Of a stretch of DNA of 64,000 bases, positions 18,645 through 27,599 are shown one piece after another. Source of the stretch: Hymenobacter coccineus (GTDB lineage: Bacteria; Bacteroidota; Bacteroidia; Cytophagales; Hymenobacteraceae). The stretch is taken from positions 1 through 64,000 of the forward strand of contig NZ_MDZA01000111.1 in assembly GCF_001816125.1 (NCBI RefSeq), in the 5' to 3' direction. The stretch's first letter is position 1. Every line of letters begins with the position of its first letter. The notes under the pieces are model-generated. The model was not told where the DNA came from, did no database searches, and saw only the letters and a program-made list of their open reading frames with translations. The translations under genes and the position numbers were made by a program.

Positions 18645-19732
18645 CTAATTCCGGCGGAGCATGTCGGCCACCGCTTCTACCCACTGCGGCTCCGAGTTCA
18701 GCGACGGCACCAACTGCCAGTGGCCGCCGCCAGCTTCTTCGAATAATTCCTTGAATTCTTCGCCCACTTCGATGGTCGTTTCCAGGCAGTCGGCCACGAA
18801 GGCGGGGCTGAAGGCCAGCACGTTTTTGATGCCTTTGGCGGGAAATTCCTTCAGCACTTCGTCGGTGTAGGGTTGCAGCCAGGGGTCGCGCAGGCGCTTT
18901 GCAAGCGGCTCTGGAAGCTGACGGTGTACTGCTCGGGCTTTAGGCCCAGGCCCGCCGCTATTAGGCGCGACGTGGCGAAGCACTGGGCGCGGTAGCAGTA
19001 CTGGTTCTGGTCGGTGAGGGTATCGCAGCAGCTACCGAAGCGGCAGTAGTTGGTGGGGTCGCCCTTTTTCACGTGGCGCTCCGGAATGCCGTGGTAGCTG
19101 AGCACCACGTGGTCGTAGGGCTGCTTGTCCATTTCGGCCCGGCCCCGCGCCACGATGGAGGCGATGAAGCCCGGCTCGGTGGCAAACTGGCTGATGAAGT
19201 TGATGCTGGGCACAATCCACCAGTCTTTCACGAGGGCCATCACCTTCTCCTGTACCGAGCCCGTGCTGGCCGAAGCGTACTGCGGAAACAGCGGCAGCAC
19301 CACGATGCGCTCCACGGCGGCGGCGCGCAGCTCCTCCAGGGCCTTGGCGATGCTCGGCTTCTGGTAGCGCATGCCGAAGGCCACTACGTAGCCGTCGCCC
19401 AGCGCTTCCTGCACTTTCGCCTTCAAATCGAGGCCGTGGAAGAGCAGCGGCGAGCCCCGGTCGGTCCACAACTCCTTGTAAATCTTAGCCGATTTAGGGG
19501 CCCGGAGCGGCACCACCAACCCCTGGAACAGTGGGTAGCGGATGGCGGCCGGCATGTCCACCACGCGGCCGTCGGTGAGGAACTCGTTGAGGTAGCGGCG
19601 CACGTCGCTGGTTTCGGGCGAGTCGGGCGTGCCGAGATTGACCAGCAGGATGCCGATGCGGCGGGCGGTGATGGTGGCGGCGGCCGCGGCTGGCGTCGGC
19701 GCAGCAGTAGTTTCAGGAGCGACGGGGTTCAT
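18645..19732 (-). pseudogene. hemH: Ferrochelatase, interrupted by a frameshift near 18900
   Basis: It inserts Fe(II) into protoporphyrin IX in the last haem step. Family blocks are GILLVNLGTPDSP near the N-terminus, LSYHGIPERHVKKGDP with the catalytic histidine, a Cys-rich CRFGSCCDTLTDQNQYC stretch, SFQSRL, and, in another frame, DPWLQPYTDEVL and FSPAFVADCLETTIEVGEE. The first frame leaves the family right after SFQSRL and ends at 18851; the second carries the proper C-terminus to 18645. One base is missing around 18890-18912 (-1 shift). The ATG at 19732 is chosen because an upstream TTG at 19771 would overlap the flavin reductase stop. Confidence 0.9.
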
Positions 19733-19767
19733 AGGGCAAAGGTCCGAAGGAATAAGAGCAGATTGAT

Positions 19768-20316
19768 TCAAGCAGCCTTGGCCGCAGCGGCCGCGGCCAA
19801 GGCTGCCACGGCGGACGCGAGCTGCGCGGCCAGGGCCGCGTCCGTAAGGGCCCCGGCCGCATCGAGCCGGGCCCGCACGAATAGCACGGCGAAAGAAGCC
19901 GCCGGTACCACCGCCGCGCCCAGGGCCCCCAGCGTCAGCAGCAGGCCGGCGCGGGCTTTTTCACCGCCCGCTTCCGAGGGCGAGGCGCTGAGTACGCCGG
20001 TGGGCTTGCCGTAGAAGCTACCGGCCGAAACCAGCCAATCGAGGGCATTTTTCAGGCTGCCGGGCATGCCGTATGCGTACTCGGGCGTGGCAATCAGCAC
20101 GGCATCGGCGGCGCGCACCTGCTCGCGGAGGGCCACTACGGCCGGCGCAACGGGGGCTTCAGGAACATCCAAATCCGGGTTGAAAAGCGGTAGGGCGAGA
20201 ATATCTTCGTAAAACGTTGCGGAGCTTCTGGGCGAAACAGCGACCATGGCGGCACGCAGGAGTTGGCCAACGGCTGAGTCGGGACGGGGGCTGTCGGAAA
20301 AAGCGAGAACGTTCAT
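19768..20316 (-). CDS. NADPH-dependent FMN reductase family protein, 182 aa
   Basis: A flavodoxin-like fold enzyme that probably reduces FMN or quinones. The N-terminus FSDSPRPDSAVGQLLRAA is a variant of the usual phosphate-binding loop, and the ATPEYAYGMPGSLKNALDWL block is the signature of the NADPH-dependent FMN reductase family. The C-terminus is an unusual almost pure Ala stretch (residues about 165-182). It reads toward hemH with a 35-bp gap and diverges from the AraC gene at 20408. The ATG at 20316 gives the normal start of the first beta strand. Confidence 0.85.
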   Translation of the reverse strand: MNVLAFSDSPRPDSAVGQLLRAAMVAVSPRSSATFYEDILALPLFNPDLDVPEAPVAPAVVALREQVRAADAVLIATPEYAYGMPGSLKNALDWLVSAGSFYGKPTGVLSASPSEAGGEKARAGLLLTLGALGAAVVPAASFAVLFVRARLDAAGALTDAALAAQLASAVAALAAAAAAKAA

Positions 20317-20407
20317 CAGAGCTGGTCGGGCTTTCGAAACCGCTACGCCGGGAGGATGGTTTGGCCGGCGGCGCGTACTTGCCAACGGATTTTATTTTTC
20401 ATACCCA

Positions 20408-21427
20408 ATGCCTTCGCCCGACACCCTCGCCGCTTCTTCGCTCAACCTGCTGCTGTGGGCCGCCGGCCAGCGCGGCGCCAGCGTACCGGCCTTATGCCAG
20501 GCCATCGGGTTCGACCCCACCACTGCCGCCGGGCCCGATGCCCGCGTGCCCCTCGCCACCATCCAGCGGCTGTGGCCTTTGGCAATAGACGCCACCCGCG
20601 ACCCGCATTTTGACCTGCACATTGGTGGCCTCGTCAACTTTTCGGCCGCTGGCACGCTCGCTTACGTGCTGATGCACACACCCACCCTCGGCGCGGCCAT
20701 TGCCCAGCTCTGCCGCTACCAGGACGTGGCCTGCCAGGGCGTGCGCACCTTTCAAACGCCGGCCGCGGAGGGGCCCGGGGGCATTTGGCTGAACCTGGAG
20801 CTGACCAGCTCCGCCATCGTGCACCCGTGCTACGTGCTGAACTCGGAGCTGTCAATCTACCTCGCGGCGTTTGGTACACTCACCGGCCAGCCCGTGGTGC
20901 CCGGGGCCGTGCAACTGGCCTACCCGCGCCCGGCCGATATACAAGCGCACGAGGAAGCTTTTGGCACGGCGGCTTTGGCATTTGATGCGCCGGTAACCCG
21001 GGTGTCGTTCGATGCGGCCACCCTGGCGCTGCCGGTGCTGCACGCCAATCCGGCGCTATTCCCGCTGTTCGAGCAGCACACGGCGGCACTGCTGGCCCAA
21101 CTTCCGGCCCACCAGCCGCCCACGCTGCCAGAACGGGTGCGGGGCGAAATCGTGCGCCAACTCAAGGGCGAGGCCCCCACGCTGGCCGCCGTGGCCGACC
21201 GCCTGTGCCTGGGCGTGCGCACCCTCCAACTCAAGCTCAAGGAGGCCGGCCACACCTACCAGCAGCTCCTCGACCACGTGCGCCGCGACCTGGCCCAGAG
21301 CCACTTGCGCGAATCCCAGTTGAGCACCACCGACATTGCCTTCCTGCTCGGCTACTCCGAGCCGAGCGTGTTCGTCCGCTCCTTTAAGAAATGGACGGGG
21401 CAGACGCCGGGCGCGTTTCGCCGGTAA
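20408..21427 (+). CDS. AraC-family transcriptional regulator, 339 aa
   Basis: The N-terminal ligand-sensing half (about 1-210) resembles the Arabinose_bd/OruR type, with the HFDLHIG and AYVLMHTPTLGAAI segments. The C-terminal DNA-binding half (about 245-339) has two helix-turn-helix motifs, the second with the typical DIAFLLGYSEPSVFVRSFKKWTG. It is divergent from the flavin reductase gene (91 bp between the starts), so that gene may be its target. Its 3' end overlaps the convergent membrane-protein gene by 44 bp. Confidence 0.92.
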   Translation: MPSPDTLAASSLNLLLWAAGQRGASVPALCQAIGFDPTTAAGPDARVPLATIQRLWPLAIDATRDPHFDLHIGGLVNFSAAGTLAYVLMHTPTLGAAIAQLCRYQDVACQGVRTFQTPAAEGPGGIWLNLELTSSAIVHPCYVLNSELSIYLAAFGTLTGQPVVPGAVQLAYPRPADIQAHEEAFGTAALAFDAPVTRVSFDAATLALPVLHANPALFPLFEQHTAALLAQLPAHQPPTLPERVRGEIVRQLKGEAPTLAAVADRLCLGVRTLQLKLKEAGHTYQQLLDHVRRDLAQSHLRESQLSTTDIAFLLGYSEPSVFVRSFKKWTGQTPGAFRR

Positions 21428-22070
21428 ATTCCCGGTTGCGGTCGACCCAGTACGCCAGCAACACGAACAGCCACAGCACCTGCGCGCCCCAAGCCAGGGC
21501 CCCCACGCTGGCCGGCGGCGGGCTGAAAAGGCTAGCCACGTGCGTCAGCACCAGCAGCGCCACCAGCGCCAGTAAGCCGTAGCGGCCGGCGCCGTTGCGG
21601 GGCCGGGTGTGCCGGGCGTATTGCCACAGGCCCGCTCCCAGCAGCGCAAATTCCACTACCTGCGTGGCAGCCAGGTGGTTCCACAGGCCCAGGCCCAGCA
21701 GCGGCGAGGCCCCCGGGTACAGCGGCAGGTCGGGCACGTGCACCACTAAATCGAGCAGCCAGTGGCTGGGTACCAGCAGGCCCACCAGTAGGGCCCCGCC
21801 GGCGTTGCGCCGCAGCAGCCAGTAAGCCAGGCCCAGCAGCAGGCCCGCCACCAGTTCGCCCACCAAGCTGTGGGTGAAGGGGTAGTACACAAAAGCCAGG
21901 GCGTTGGCGGCCGTGGCGTGGGGCACGATGCTCACGCGCTCCACGCCCAAAAGCAGCAGCGTGGGCCACACCAAATCGGCGAGTTGCGTGGCGAGGAACA
22001 ACGTACCTAGCGACACACGGGGCTGAAGGGTCTTGGTGCCGAAGCCGACGCCGAAATGTCCGAGAAACAT
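21384..22070 (-). CDS. Membrane protein, putative membrane-bound metal-dependent hydrolase type, 228 aa
   Basis: Multi-pass membrane protein with at least five hydrophobic segments. The N-terminal FLGHFGVGFGTK, the YYPFTHSLVGEL block and the PSHWLLDLVVHVPDLPL block supply spaced His and Asp residues, as in YdjM/DUF457-like proteins annotated as membrane-bound metal-dependent hydrolases. No activity can be assigned. Its 3' end overlaps the convergent araC gene by 44 bp, leaving no room for a terminator between them. Confidence 0.75.
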   Translation of the reverse strand: MFLGHFGVGFGTKTLQPRVSLGTLFLATQLADLVWPTLLLLGVERVSIVPHATAANALAFVYYPFTHSLVGELVAGLLLGLAYWLLRRNAGGALLVGLLVPSHWLLDLVVHVPDLPLYPGASPLLGLGLWNHLAATQVVEFALLGAGLWQYARHTRPRNGAGRYGLLALVALLVLTHVASLFSPPPASVGALAWGAQVLWLFVLLAYWVDRNREFTGETRPASAPSIS

Positions 22071-22258
22071 GGGGTTTTAGGAAAAGAATGTAAAGCAAAG
22101 TACTGTAGGAGAACGGAACAAAGGTCCGGGCCCGCCCCGGGGCCCTCGCTGACGATTTCCGTAAATCGGATTGACCAAAAGCGAAATTCGGCGCGTTCAC
22201 CCCGGCGCTTGCCAGCCGCTTACTTTAGGGCCCCGTAGCATTTGCGCCGCGCAAGCTG

Positions 22259-22266
22259 TACCTTTG
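22259..22266 (+). promoter_or_regulatory. -7 element TACCTTTG before era
   Basis: TACCTTTG matches the Bacteroidetes TAnnTTTG box and lies 27 nt upstream of the era start at 22294. A TTG-type -33 box with ideal spacing is not clear. Confidence 0.5.
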
Positions 22267-22293
22267 CGCCCTCATTATCAAATCTATCCCTCT

Positions 22294-23190
22294 GTGAATC
22301 CCGAACTTAAGCCCCACCGGGCCGGCTTTGTAAGCATCATCGGCAAGCCCAACGTGGGCAAGTCGACGCTGATGAACGCCCTGGTGGGCGAGCGGCTCAG
22401 CATCGTCACCAGCAAGGCCCAGACCACCCGCCACCGCATCCTCGGCATCCTCAACGGGGCCGATTTCCAGCTTATCTACTCTGACACGCCCGGCATCATC
22501 CAGCCCAAGTACGAGCTGCACAACGCCATGATGGCCTTCGTGTACTCGTCGCTGGAAGACGCCGACGTGGTACTCTTCGTGACGGACATCTACGAGAAGT
22601 ACGACGAGGAGCCCGTGGTGGAGCGCCTGCGCAAGATGGTGGATACACCCATTATCCTGCTGGTCAATAAAATAGACCAAGCCGACCAGGCCGCCGTGGA
22701 AGCTAAACTGGCCTATTGGCAGGAGCAGCTGCCCAACGCCACCGAGGTACTGCCCATCTCGGCGCTCAACGCCTTCGGCACCGAGCGGGTGCTGGAGTCG
22801 GTGCTCGAAAAGCTGCCCGTCCACCCCGAGTATTACCCTAAAGACGAGCTGACCGACAAGCCGGAGCGCTTTTTCGCCGCCGAAATGGTGCGCGAGAAAA
22901 TCTTCAAGCTATACAAAAAGGAGATTCCTTACAGCTGCGAAGTCACGGTTGAGGAGTTCAAGGAAGAGGAAAACATCATCCACATTCGCGGCGTCATCTA
23001 CGTGGAGCGCGCCAGCCAGAAGGGCATCGTCATCGGCAAAGGCGGCGAGGCCCTGAAAAAAGTGGGCACCTGGGCCCGCGAGGACATGGAGAAGTTCTTC
23101 AACAAAAAAGTGTTCCTCGAAATGCACGTGAAAGTGAACGAGAACTGGCGCACCGACCCCAAGGCCCTGAGCCGGTTCGGGTACCAGTAA
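22294..23190 (+). CDS. era: GTPase Era, 298 aa
   Basis: Era is an essential GTPase that binds 16S rRNA and helps mature the 30S subunit. The G1 motif GKPNVGKST lies at residues 17-25, followed by the DTPG switch, NKID (G4) and the C-terminal KH RNA-binding domain with GIVIGKGGEALKKVG. The GTG at 22294 gives the usual short N-terminus; upstream in-frame codons give no plausible protein. The leader is short behind a TACCTTTG box. A long hairpin repeat and then der follow. Confidence 0.95.
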   Translation: MNPELKPHRAGFVSIIGKPNVGKSTLMNALVGERLSIVTSKAQTTRHRILGILNGADFQLIYSDTPGIIQPKYELHNAMMAFVYSSLEDADVVLFVTDIYEKYDEEPVVERLRKMVDTPIILLVNKIDQADQAAVEAKLAYWQEQLPNATEVLPISALNAFGTERVLESVLEKLPVHPEYYPKDELTDKPERFFAAEMVREKIFKLYKKEIPYSCEVTVEEFKEEENIIHIRGVIYVERASQKGIVIGKGGEALKKVGTWAREDMEKFFNKKVFLEMHVKVNENWRTDPKALSRFGYQ

Positions 23191-23214
23191 GTCATTTAGG
23201 TATTTGGGACCTGT

Positions 23215-23349
23215 TGTCATTGCGAGCGCAACGCAGTGGAGCGCAGCAATCTTTCCTTCAGTTTGCATCCCGAATCTTCTTGGTTGCCGAAAAGCGGGTT
23301 AGTGGCAGAGAAGATTGCCGCACTCCACTGCGTTGCGCTCGCAATGACA
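23215..23349. repeat. Dispersed hairpin repeat (GTCATTGCGAGCG family)
   Basis: Two long inverted arms, 23215-23255 and about 23310-23349, begin and end with TGTCATTGCGAGCGCAACGC and are separated by about 55 nt. It lies between era and der. The layout resembles the 5744 and 52048 hairpins (outer CATtGcGAG or CATGCTGAG boxes, inner AGCAATCTTTC or AGCATCTCT boxes), suggesting related element families. Confidence 0.75.
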
Positions 23350-23464
23350 GACGATTACCAAGCACCAACTATTAAGTACCACACCACCTTCCGACCATCC
23401 TTTAATCAAATAACCCCGGGTACTGCCGAAACTGGTCGGGCCGGCGGCTGGGGCCCCCATTTTT

Positions 23465-24787
23465 ATGAGTAATACCATCGCCATTGTGGGGCGGCCCAAC
23501 GTGGGCAAATCCACCCTATTCAACCGCCTCGTGGGCCAGCGCAAGGCCATCATGGACAACGAGAGCGGCGTGACGCGCGACCGCCACTACGGCCACGGCG
23601 ACTGGATCGGCAAGAACTTCACCGTGATTGATACCGGCGGCTACGTGCACGGCTCGGACGATATTTTCGAAGGCGAAATTCGCAAGCAGGTGAAACTGGC
23701 CATCGACGAGGCCGACGTAGTGCTGTTCATGGTGGACGCCGACGCCGGCGTGCACGGCCTTGACGAAGAATTTGCGCAAGTACTGCGGCCATACTTGGGC
23801 AAAAAGCCGATTCTGCTGGTGGCCAACAAGGCCGATACCAACGCCCGGGCCCACGCCAGCGGCGAGTTCTATTCTTTGGGCATGGGTGACGGCGAAATCT
23901 TCGCCATCAGCAGCGCCAACGGCCACGGCACGGGCGAGCTGCTCGACGAAGCAGTGAGCTACTTCCCCGAGGCCGGCGAGGAAGAGCCCGACTCGGGCAT
24001 CCCAAAAATTGCTGTGGTGGGCCGCCCCAACGTGGGCAAGTCCAGCTTCGTGAACCTGCTGCTGGGCACCGACCGCAGCATCGTGACCGACATTGCCGGC
24101 ACCACGCGCGACGCCATTTCGACCCGCTACAACGTGTTCGGCAACGACTTCATCCTGGTGGACACGGCCGGGTTGCGCCGCAAAGCCAAGGTGAGCGAGG
24201 ACATCGAGTTCTACGCCAACATGCGCAGCCTGAGGGCCTTGGAGGAGTGCGACGTGTGCGTGGTGCTTATCGACGCCACCCGCGGCATCGAGTCACAGGA
24301 CGTGAACATCATCGGCCTGGCCGACAAGAACCGCAAGGGCGTCGTGATTCTGGTGAACAAATGGGACCTGGTGGAGAACAAGGAAACCAACACCACCAAG
24401 GAGTTCGAGGAGAAAATCTACTCCAAGCTGGCTCCTATTGCCTACCCGCCCATCGTGTTCATCTCGGTGCTCACCAAGCAGCGCGTGCACAAGGCCATCG
24501 AGACGGCCGTGCAGGTGTTCGAAAACAAGCGCCGCAAAATCCCAACCTCGCAGCTCAACGACGTGATGCTGAAGGAGATTGAGCGCTACCCGCCGCCAGC
24601 CCTCAAGGGCAAACTGGTGCGCATCAAGTACGTGACGCAGCTGCCCACGCACAACCCGGTGTTTGCCTTCTTCTGCAACCTGCCGCAGTACGTGCAGGAC
24701 AGCTACGCCCGCTACCTGGAGAACCGGATGCGCGAGCACTTCGACTTCAAGGGCGTACCGATTGGCATTGTGTTCCGCAAGAAATAA
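23465..24787 (+). CDS. der: GTPase Der (EngA), 440 aa
   Basis: It has two tandem GTPase domains and a C-terminal KH-like domain, acting in 50S ribosome assembly. The first P-loop is GRPNVGKSTLF at residues 9-19 and the second GRPNVGKSSFVNLL lies near residue 182, each with its own DTxG and NKxD motifs. The C-terminal portion (about 355-440) contains KIKYVTQ-like sequence (RIKYVTQLPTHNPVF). Length and layout are typical. Confidence 0.96.
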   Translation: MSNTIAIVGRPNVGKSTLFNRLVGQRKAIMDNESGVTRDRHYGHGDWIGKNFTVIDTGGYVHGSDDIFEGEIRKQVKLAIDEADVVLFMVDADAGVHGLDEEFAQVLRPYLGKKPILLVANKADTNARAHASGEFYSLGMGDGEIFAISSANGHGTGELLDEAVSYFPEAGEEEPDSGIPKIAVVGRPNVGKSSFVNLLLGTDRSIVTDIAGTTRDAISTRYNVFGNDFILVDTAGLRRKAKVSEDIEFYANMRSLRALEECDVCVVLIDATRGIESQDVNIIGLADKNRKGVVILVNKWDLVENKETNTTKEFEEKIYSKLAPIAYPPIVFISVLTKQRVHKAIETAVQVFENKRRKIPTSQLNDVMLKEIERYPPPALKGKLVRIKYVTQLPTHNPVFAFFCNLPQYVQDSYARYLENRMREHFDFKGVPIGIVFRKK

Positions 24788-24911
24788 TTTTTTCTATACC
24801 GGAGGTTACCTTTTGGGCCCCGGGGTATAAAGCGTCGAATTTGGCACTTGGCTTGGCCAACTGCTGAGTTCATCAACCCAAAATTTCACCCTTACCTAAC
24901 TTTCTTTCAAG

Positions 24912-25166
24912 ATGAAAAAATTCCTGTTCCTCGCCCTGGCTGCCGGTTCGCTCTCGTTCACCGCTTGCGACAGCAAAAAAGAAGATAATATGGAAGCCCA
25001 AGGCGACGCCATCAAGGACGCCGGCGAAACTAAAGCTGACGCCATGGAGAACAAGGCTGATGCCGTTCGTGACTCGGCTGATGCCAAAGGCGAAGCTGTA
25101 GGCGACCAGGCCGACAAAATGGACCCGGCCGGTACCACCACCACCACCACCGAGGTGAAAAAGTAA
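24912..25166 (+). CDS. Small lipoprotein with Lys/Ala/Asp repeats, 84 aa
   Basis: The signal peptide ends in a lipobox (LSFTAC, Cys at residue 19). The mature part consists of imperfect repeats of the type GDAIKDAGETKADAMENKADA, probably forming a long amphipathic helix or coiled coil, and ends in a Thr-rich linker and KK. This pattern resembles small envelope or stress lipoproteins of Bacteroidetes, but the role is unknown. It is followed by a strong terminator and is probably monocistronic. Confidence 0.75.
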   Translation: MKKFLFLALAAGSLSFTACDSKKEDNMEAQGDAIKDAGETKADAMENKADAVRDSADAKGEAVGDQADKMDPAGTTTTTTEVKK

Positions 25167-25186
25167 TTTCGGTTCACACCGGAATT

Positions 25187-25222
25187 AAAAAAGGCCGCTT
25201 CCTTCGGGGAGCGGCCTTTTTT
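25187..25222. terminator. Bidirectional terminator after the lipoprotein gene
   Basis: A-run, GGCCGCTTCC, a short loop, GGGGAGCGGCC and T-run. It serves the lipoprotein gene (plus) and the PRC-barrel gene (minus). Confidence 0.85.
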
Positions 25223-25239
25223 GGGTTTATTATTTCCAT

Positions 25240-25620
25240 TTACAGCGCCTCCCCCAGCGTCCCATCCAGCGCCTGGCGCATGGCTGCGGCGTAGGCGGGC
25301 GTCAGCAATTCCTCGGCGTAGGCGGGATAGGCAGCCACGGCCGCCTCGGTGAGCGACGGCATGAATAAGCTGCGCGCTTCGGCGTCGAGCGTTGCCAGGC
25401 GCAGCGGCAGCAGCACCCGCTTGGGCCCCGGGGCCCCGGTGAACTGAGCATCGAGGTAGCGCACCTGCTCGGCGTCGGCATCGACGAGCAACTCCGACAC
25501 CGTGCCCAGGACCGTGCCGCTGGCGCCGCGCACAGCCCAGCCGCGCACGTCGGGGTGGCCATCGGCTACTTCAAAATCGGGTAAATCGCGCAGGCGGCGC
25601 AGGCTCATTCTGGGTTCCAT
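25240..25620 (-). CDS. PRC-barrel domain protein, 126 aa
   Basis: The region DLPDFEVADGHPDVRGWAV near residues 12-30, followed by GTVLGTVSELLVDADAEQVRYLD, is the typical PRC-barrel (photosynthetic reaction centre H-subunit-like) pattern: small beta barrels often found in stress-related or RNA-processing contexts. In non-phototrophs the ligand is unknown. It begins 8 bp after the stop of the membrane-anchored gene on the same strand, so both are probably cotranscribed. Confidence 0.75.
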   Translation of the reverse strand: MEPRMSLRRLRDLPDFEVADGHPDVRGWAVRGASGTVLGTVSELLVDADAEQVRYLDAQFTGAPGPKRVLLPLRLATLDAEARSLFMPSLTEAAVAAYPAYAEELLTPAYAAAMRQALDGTLGEAL

Positions 25621-25628
25621 AAGAAAAA

Positions 25629-26225
25629 TCAGGAAGCGGGCGGCGTGTTTTCAGCTTGCAACAGGGCCCCCACGGCTTGCAAAAAGGCGTGGTTCTGCTG
25701 CTGCTCATCGGCGGTATCATCGCGGCCCGACAGTTGCCCGGCCTGCTGCACCAGGCGCGCGGACTCGTCGCCGAGGGCCGGGTACGCGCGCTGCTGCACG
25801 GCGCGGAGCAGGTTGGCGGCCGCCACGAGGCCTGGGCGCAGGCTGGCATGCGCGTCGCCATCGGCCAGGCGGGCGGTGGCGCTGGTCAGGTTGTCGCGCT
25901 GCTCGCGCACCGTGGGGTCGTCGCGCAGGTCGGCACGGTCGGCCAACGCCGAGAGTTGTGGCACCAGCAGCAGCAGGTGGCCCCGGGTGGTACTCGAATC
26001 GGGCGCGGCGGCGGGGCCAGTGGCCGTGGTATCGGGCCCCAGCGAATCGGCGGGTGCAGCCGGGATTGGCGCGGTGGGCGCTTCGGTGGCCGGCGGGGCG
26101 GGCTCGTCGGCTGGTGCGGGGCGTAGGTACCAGTACGCGCCCAGCGTGAGGGCCAGGGCGGCCAGGGCCACCAGCAGCCAAGGGCTCAGCGGTTTTTTCT
26201 TGCGTTGAATAGGAATTTCGGCCAC
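25629..26225 (-). CDS. Membrane-anchored protein of unknown function, about 198 aa
   Basis: I do not recognise a family. A short basic N-terminus (IPIQRKKKP) is followed by one hydrophobic helix (LSPWLLVALAALALTLGAYW), then a Pro/Ala/Thr-rich linker and a helical, Arg/Asp/Gln-rich C-terminal domain. The likely topology is a single anchor with the C-terminal domain in the periplasm. The GTG at 26225 is a tentative start; the frame stays open to 26324, but the extra residues look non-coding. Confidence 0.55.
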   Translation of the reverse strand: MAEIPIQRKKKPLSPWLLVALAALALTLGAYWYLRPAPADEPAPPATEAPTAPIPAAPADSLGPDTTATGPAAAPDSSTTRGHLLLLVPQLSALADRADLRDDPTVREQRDNLTSATARLADGDAHASLRPGLVAAANLLRAVQQRAYPALGDESARLVQQAGQLSGRDDTADEQQQNHAFLQAVGALLQAENTPPAS

Positions 26226-26612
26226 GGCAGCGGGAAGGTCGGGGGAGGATTGCGAGACCTTCAACGCAAAAAAACGCAAACCAGCCGAGTAGGTCGCGCT
26301 GCTACCACCAGGGCGGGGCCCCATCCTGCCCCAGCAGCAAGCAAAAAGGGCGAATTTTCACGCCCTTAGCAACCGGCCAGCAGTACCTTATAAGTAAGTA
26401 TGTGGGGCCCCAGGGGAAAAACGATACCACCGCCGCATCGCAGGCGGCGGCTCCGGTTGCGGCCCGCGACACAGCTGGCAAGCGCAGTGCCGGCCACGCC
26501 AGGCAATGGGGACCAACGGGTAGTAGCCCCGGGGCCCCAATGGGCACGCAAATTCCGTTGTTCCTCTATATTGCCGGCTGGCCGCCACTTGCGGCCCGGC
26601 TTTCTACCCGCC
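26226..26612. other. Intergenic region of about 390 bp between divergent genes
   Basis: I see no convincing gene. It holds a hairpin AAGGGCG/CGCCCTT (26347-26368), a second GC hairpin around 26430-26455 and two GGGGCCCC sites. The two flanking genes diverge, so both promoters must lie here, but I cannot point to a well-formed TTG/TAnnTTTG pair. Confidence 0.4.
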
Positions 26613-27599
26613 ATGCCCACTCCTACCGAGCGCCTCCTGGCCGACCTGCAGGCCCGGGGCCTGCTACTGCCCGCCCAGGCCACCGCCCTAGCCGATTACG
26701 AGCGCCAGCGCCCTTTTTCGCTTTACTACGAGCTGCGGGCCCTGCTGTACCTCGGCGTCACGCTGCTCAGCGGGGGCCTGGGCGTGCTTGTTTACCAGAA
26801 TATTGAGCACATTGGGCACGGGGTGGTGGTGGCCGGCATGGCGGCCCTCACGGCGGCCTGCCTGGGCTACGCGGCCCGGCACCGGCCGGCGTTTACCTAG
26901 ACCCAGGCCCCTAGCCCGGGCCTGTTGCCCGAGTACCTGCTGCTGCTCGGTTGCCTGCTGTTTCTAGCGCTGGAGGGCTACTTGCAGGCCCAATACCAGC
27001 TATTTGGCACCCGCTACGGACTGGCGGCGGCCTTGCCCGCGGCGCTGTTTTTTGGCATCGCCTACGGGTTCGACCACCGGGGCGTGCTTTCGCTGGCCAT
27101 CACGGCGCTGGCCTTGTGGGTGGGCGTGAGCGCCGCCCCGCTCGCCGCCTTCACCAACAGCGATTTTGCGGCCGCGGCCCTAAGCACGCCGGCCGTATTG
27201 CTGGGCCTGGCGCTGCTGGCCGTGGGGCTGTGGTCGGACGTGACGCGGCACAAGGCCCATTTTGCGTTTGCCTACGTGTCGCTGGGCGGCAACCTGGCCC
27301 TCTTTGCCCTCACCGCCAGCCTGTTCTCATCTTACGGACTGCCCCACGCCGGGGCCCCGCCGCTGCTGCTAGCCGTGTGTGCCAGCCTCATCTGGTACGC
27401 CCGCCGCAGCCAGTCGTACCTGTTTTTGCTGATGGGTGCGGTGTTCGGCTACATCGGGGTCACGTACCTGCTATTTGAAGTATTGGGGTCGGAAATTGGC
27501 TTTTTACTGGGCACACTGTATTTCCCGGCCAGTGCCATCGGCGTGGCGCTGCTACTTATTAATATGAAGCGCTTTCTGAACATTTCGCCCAAGCCATGA
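26613..27599 (+). pseudogene. DUF2157 membrane protein with an in-frame TAG stop at 26898
   Basis: From the ATG at 26613 the N-terminal DUF2157 region (LLADLQARGLLLPAQATALADYERQRPF, then a first membrane pair) reads for 95 codons to a TAG at 26898-26900. The same frame continues without further stops to the TGA at 27599 with six or more hydrophobic segments (for example EYLLLLGCLLFLALEGYLQ). Full length would be 328 residues. The stop follows HRPAFT, where homologues tend to have an aromatic residue, so TGG to TAG is a plausible single change. The 3' end overlaps the next gene as ATGA, which indicates translational coupling. Function unknown. Confidence 0.75.
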
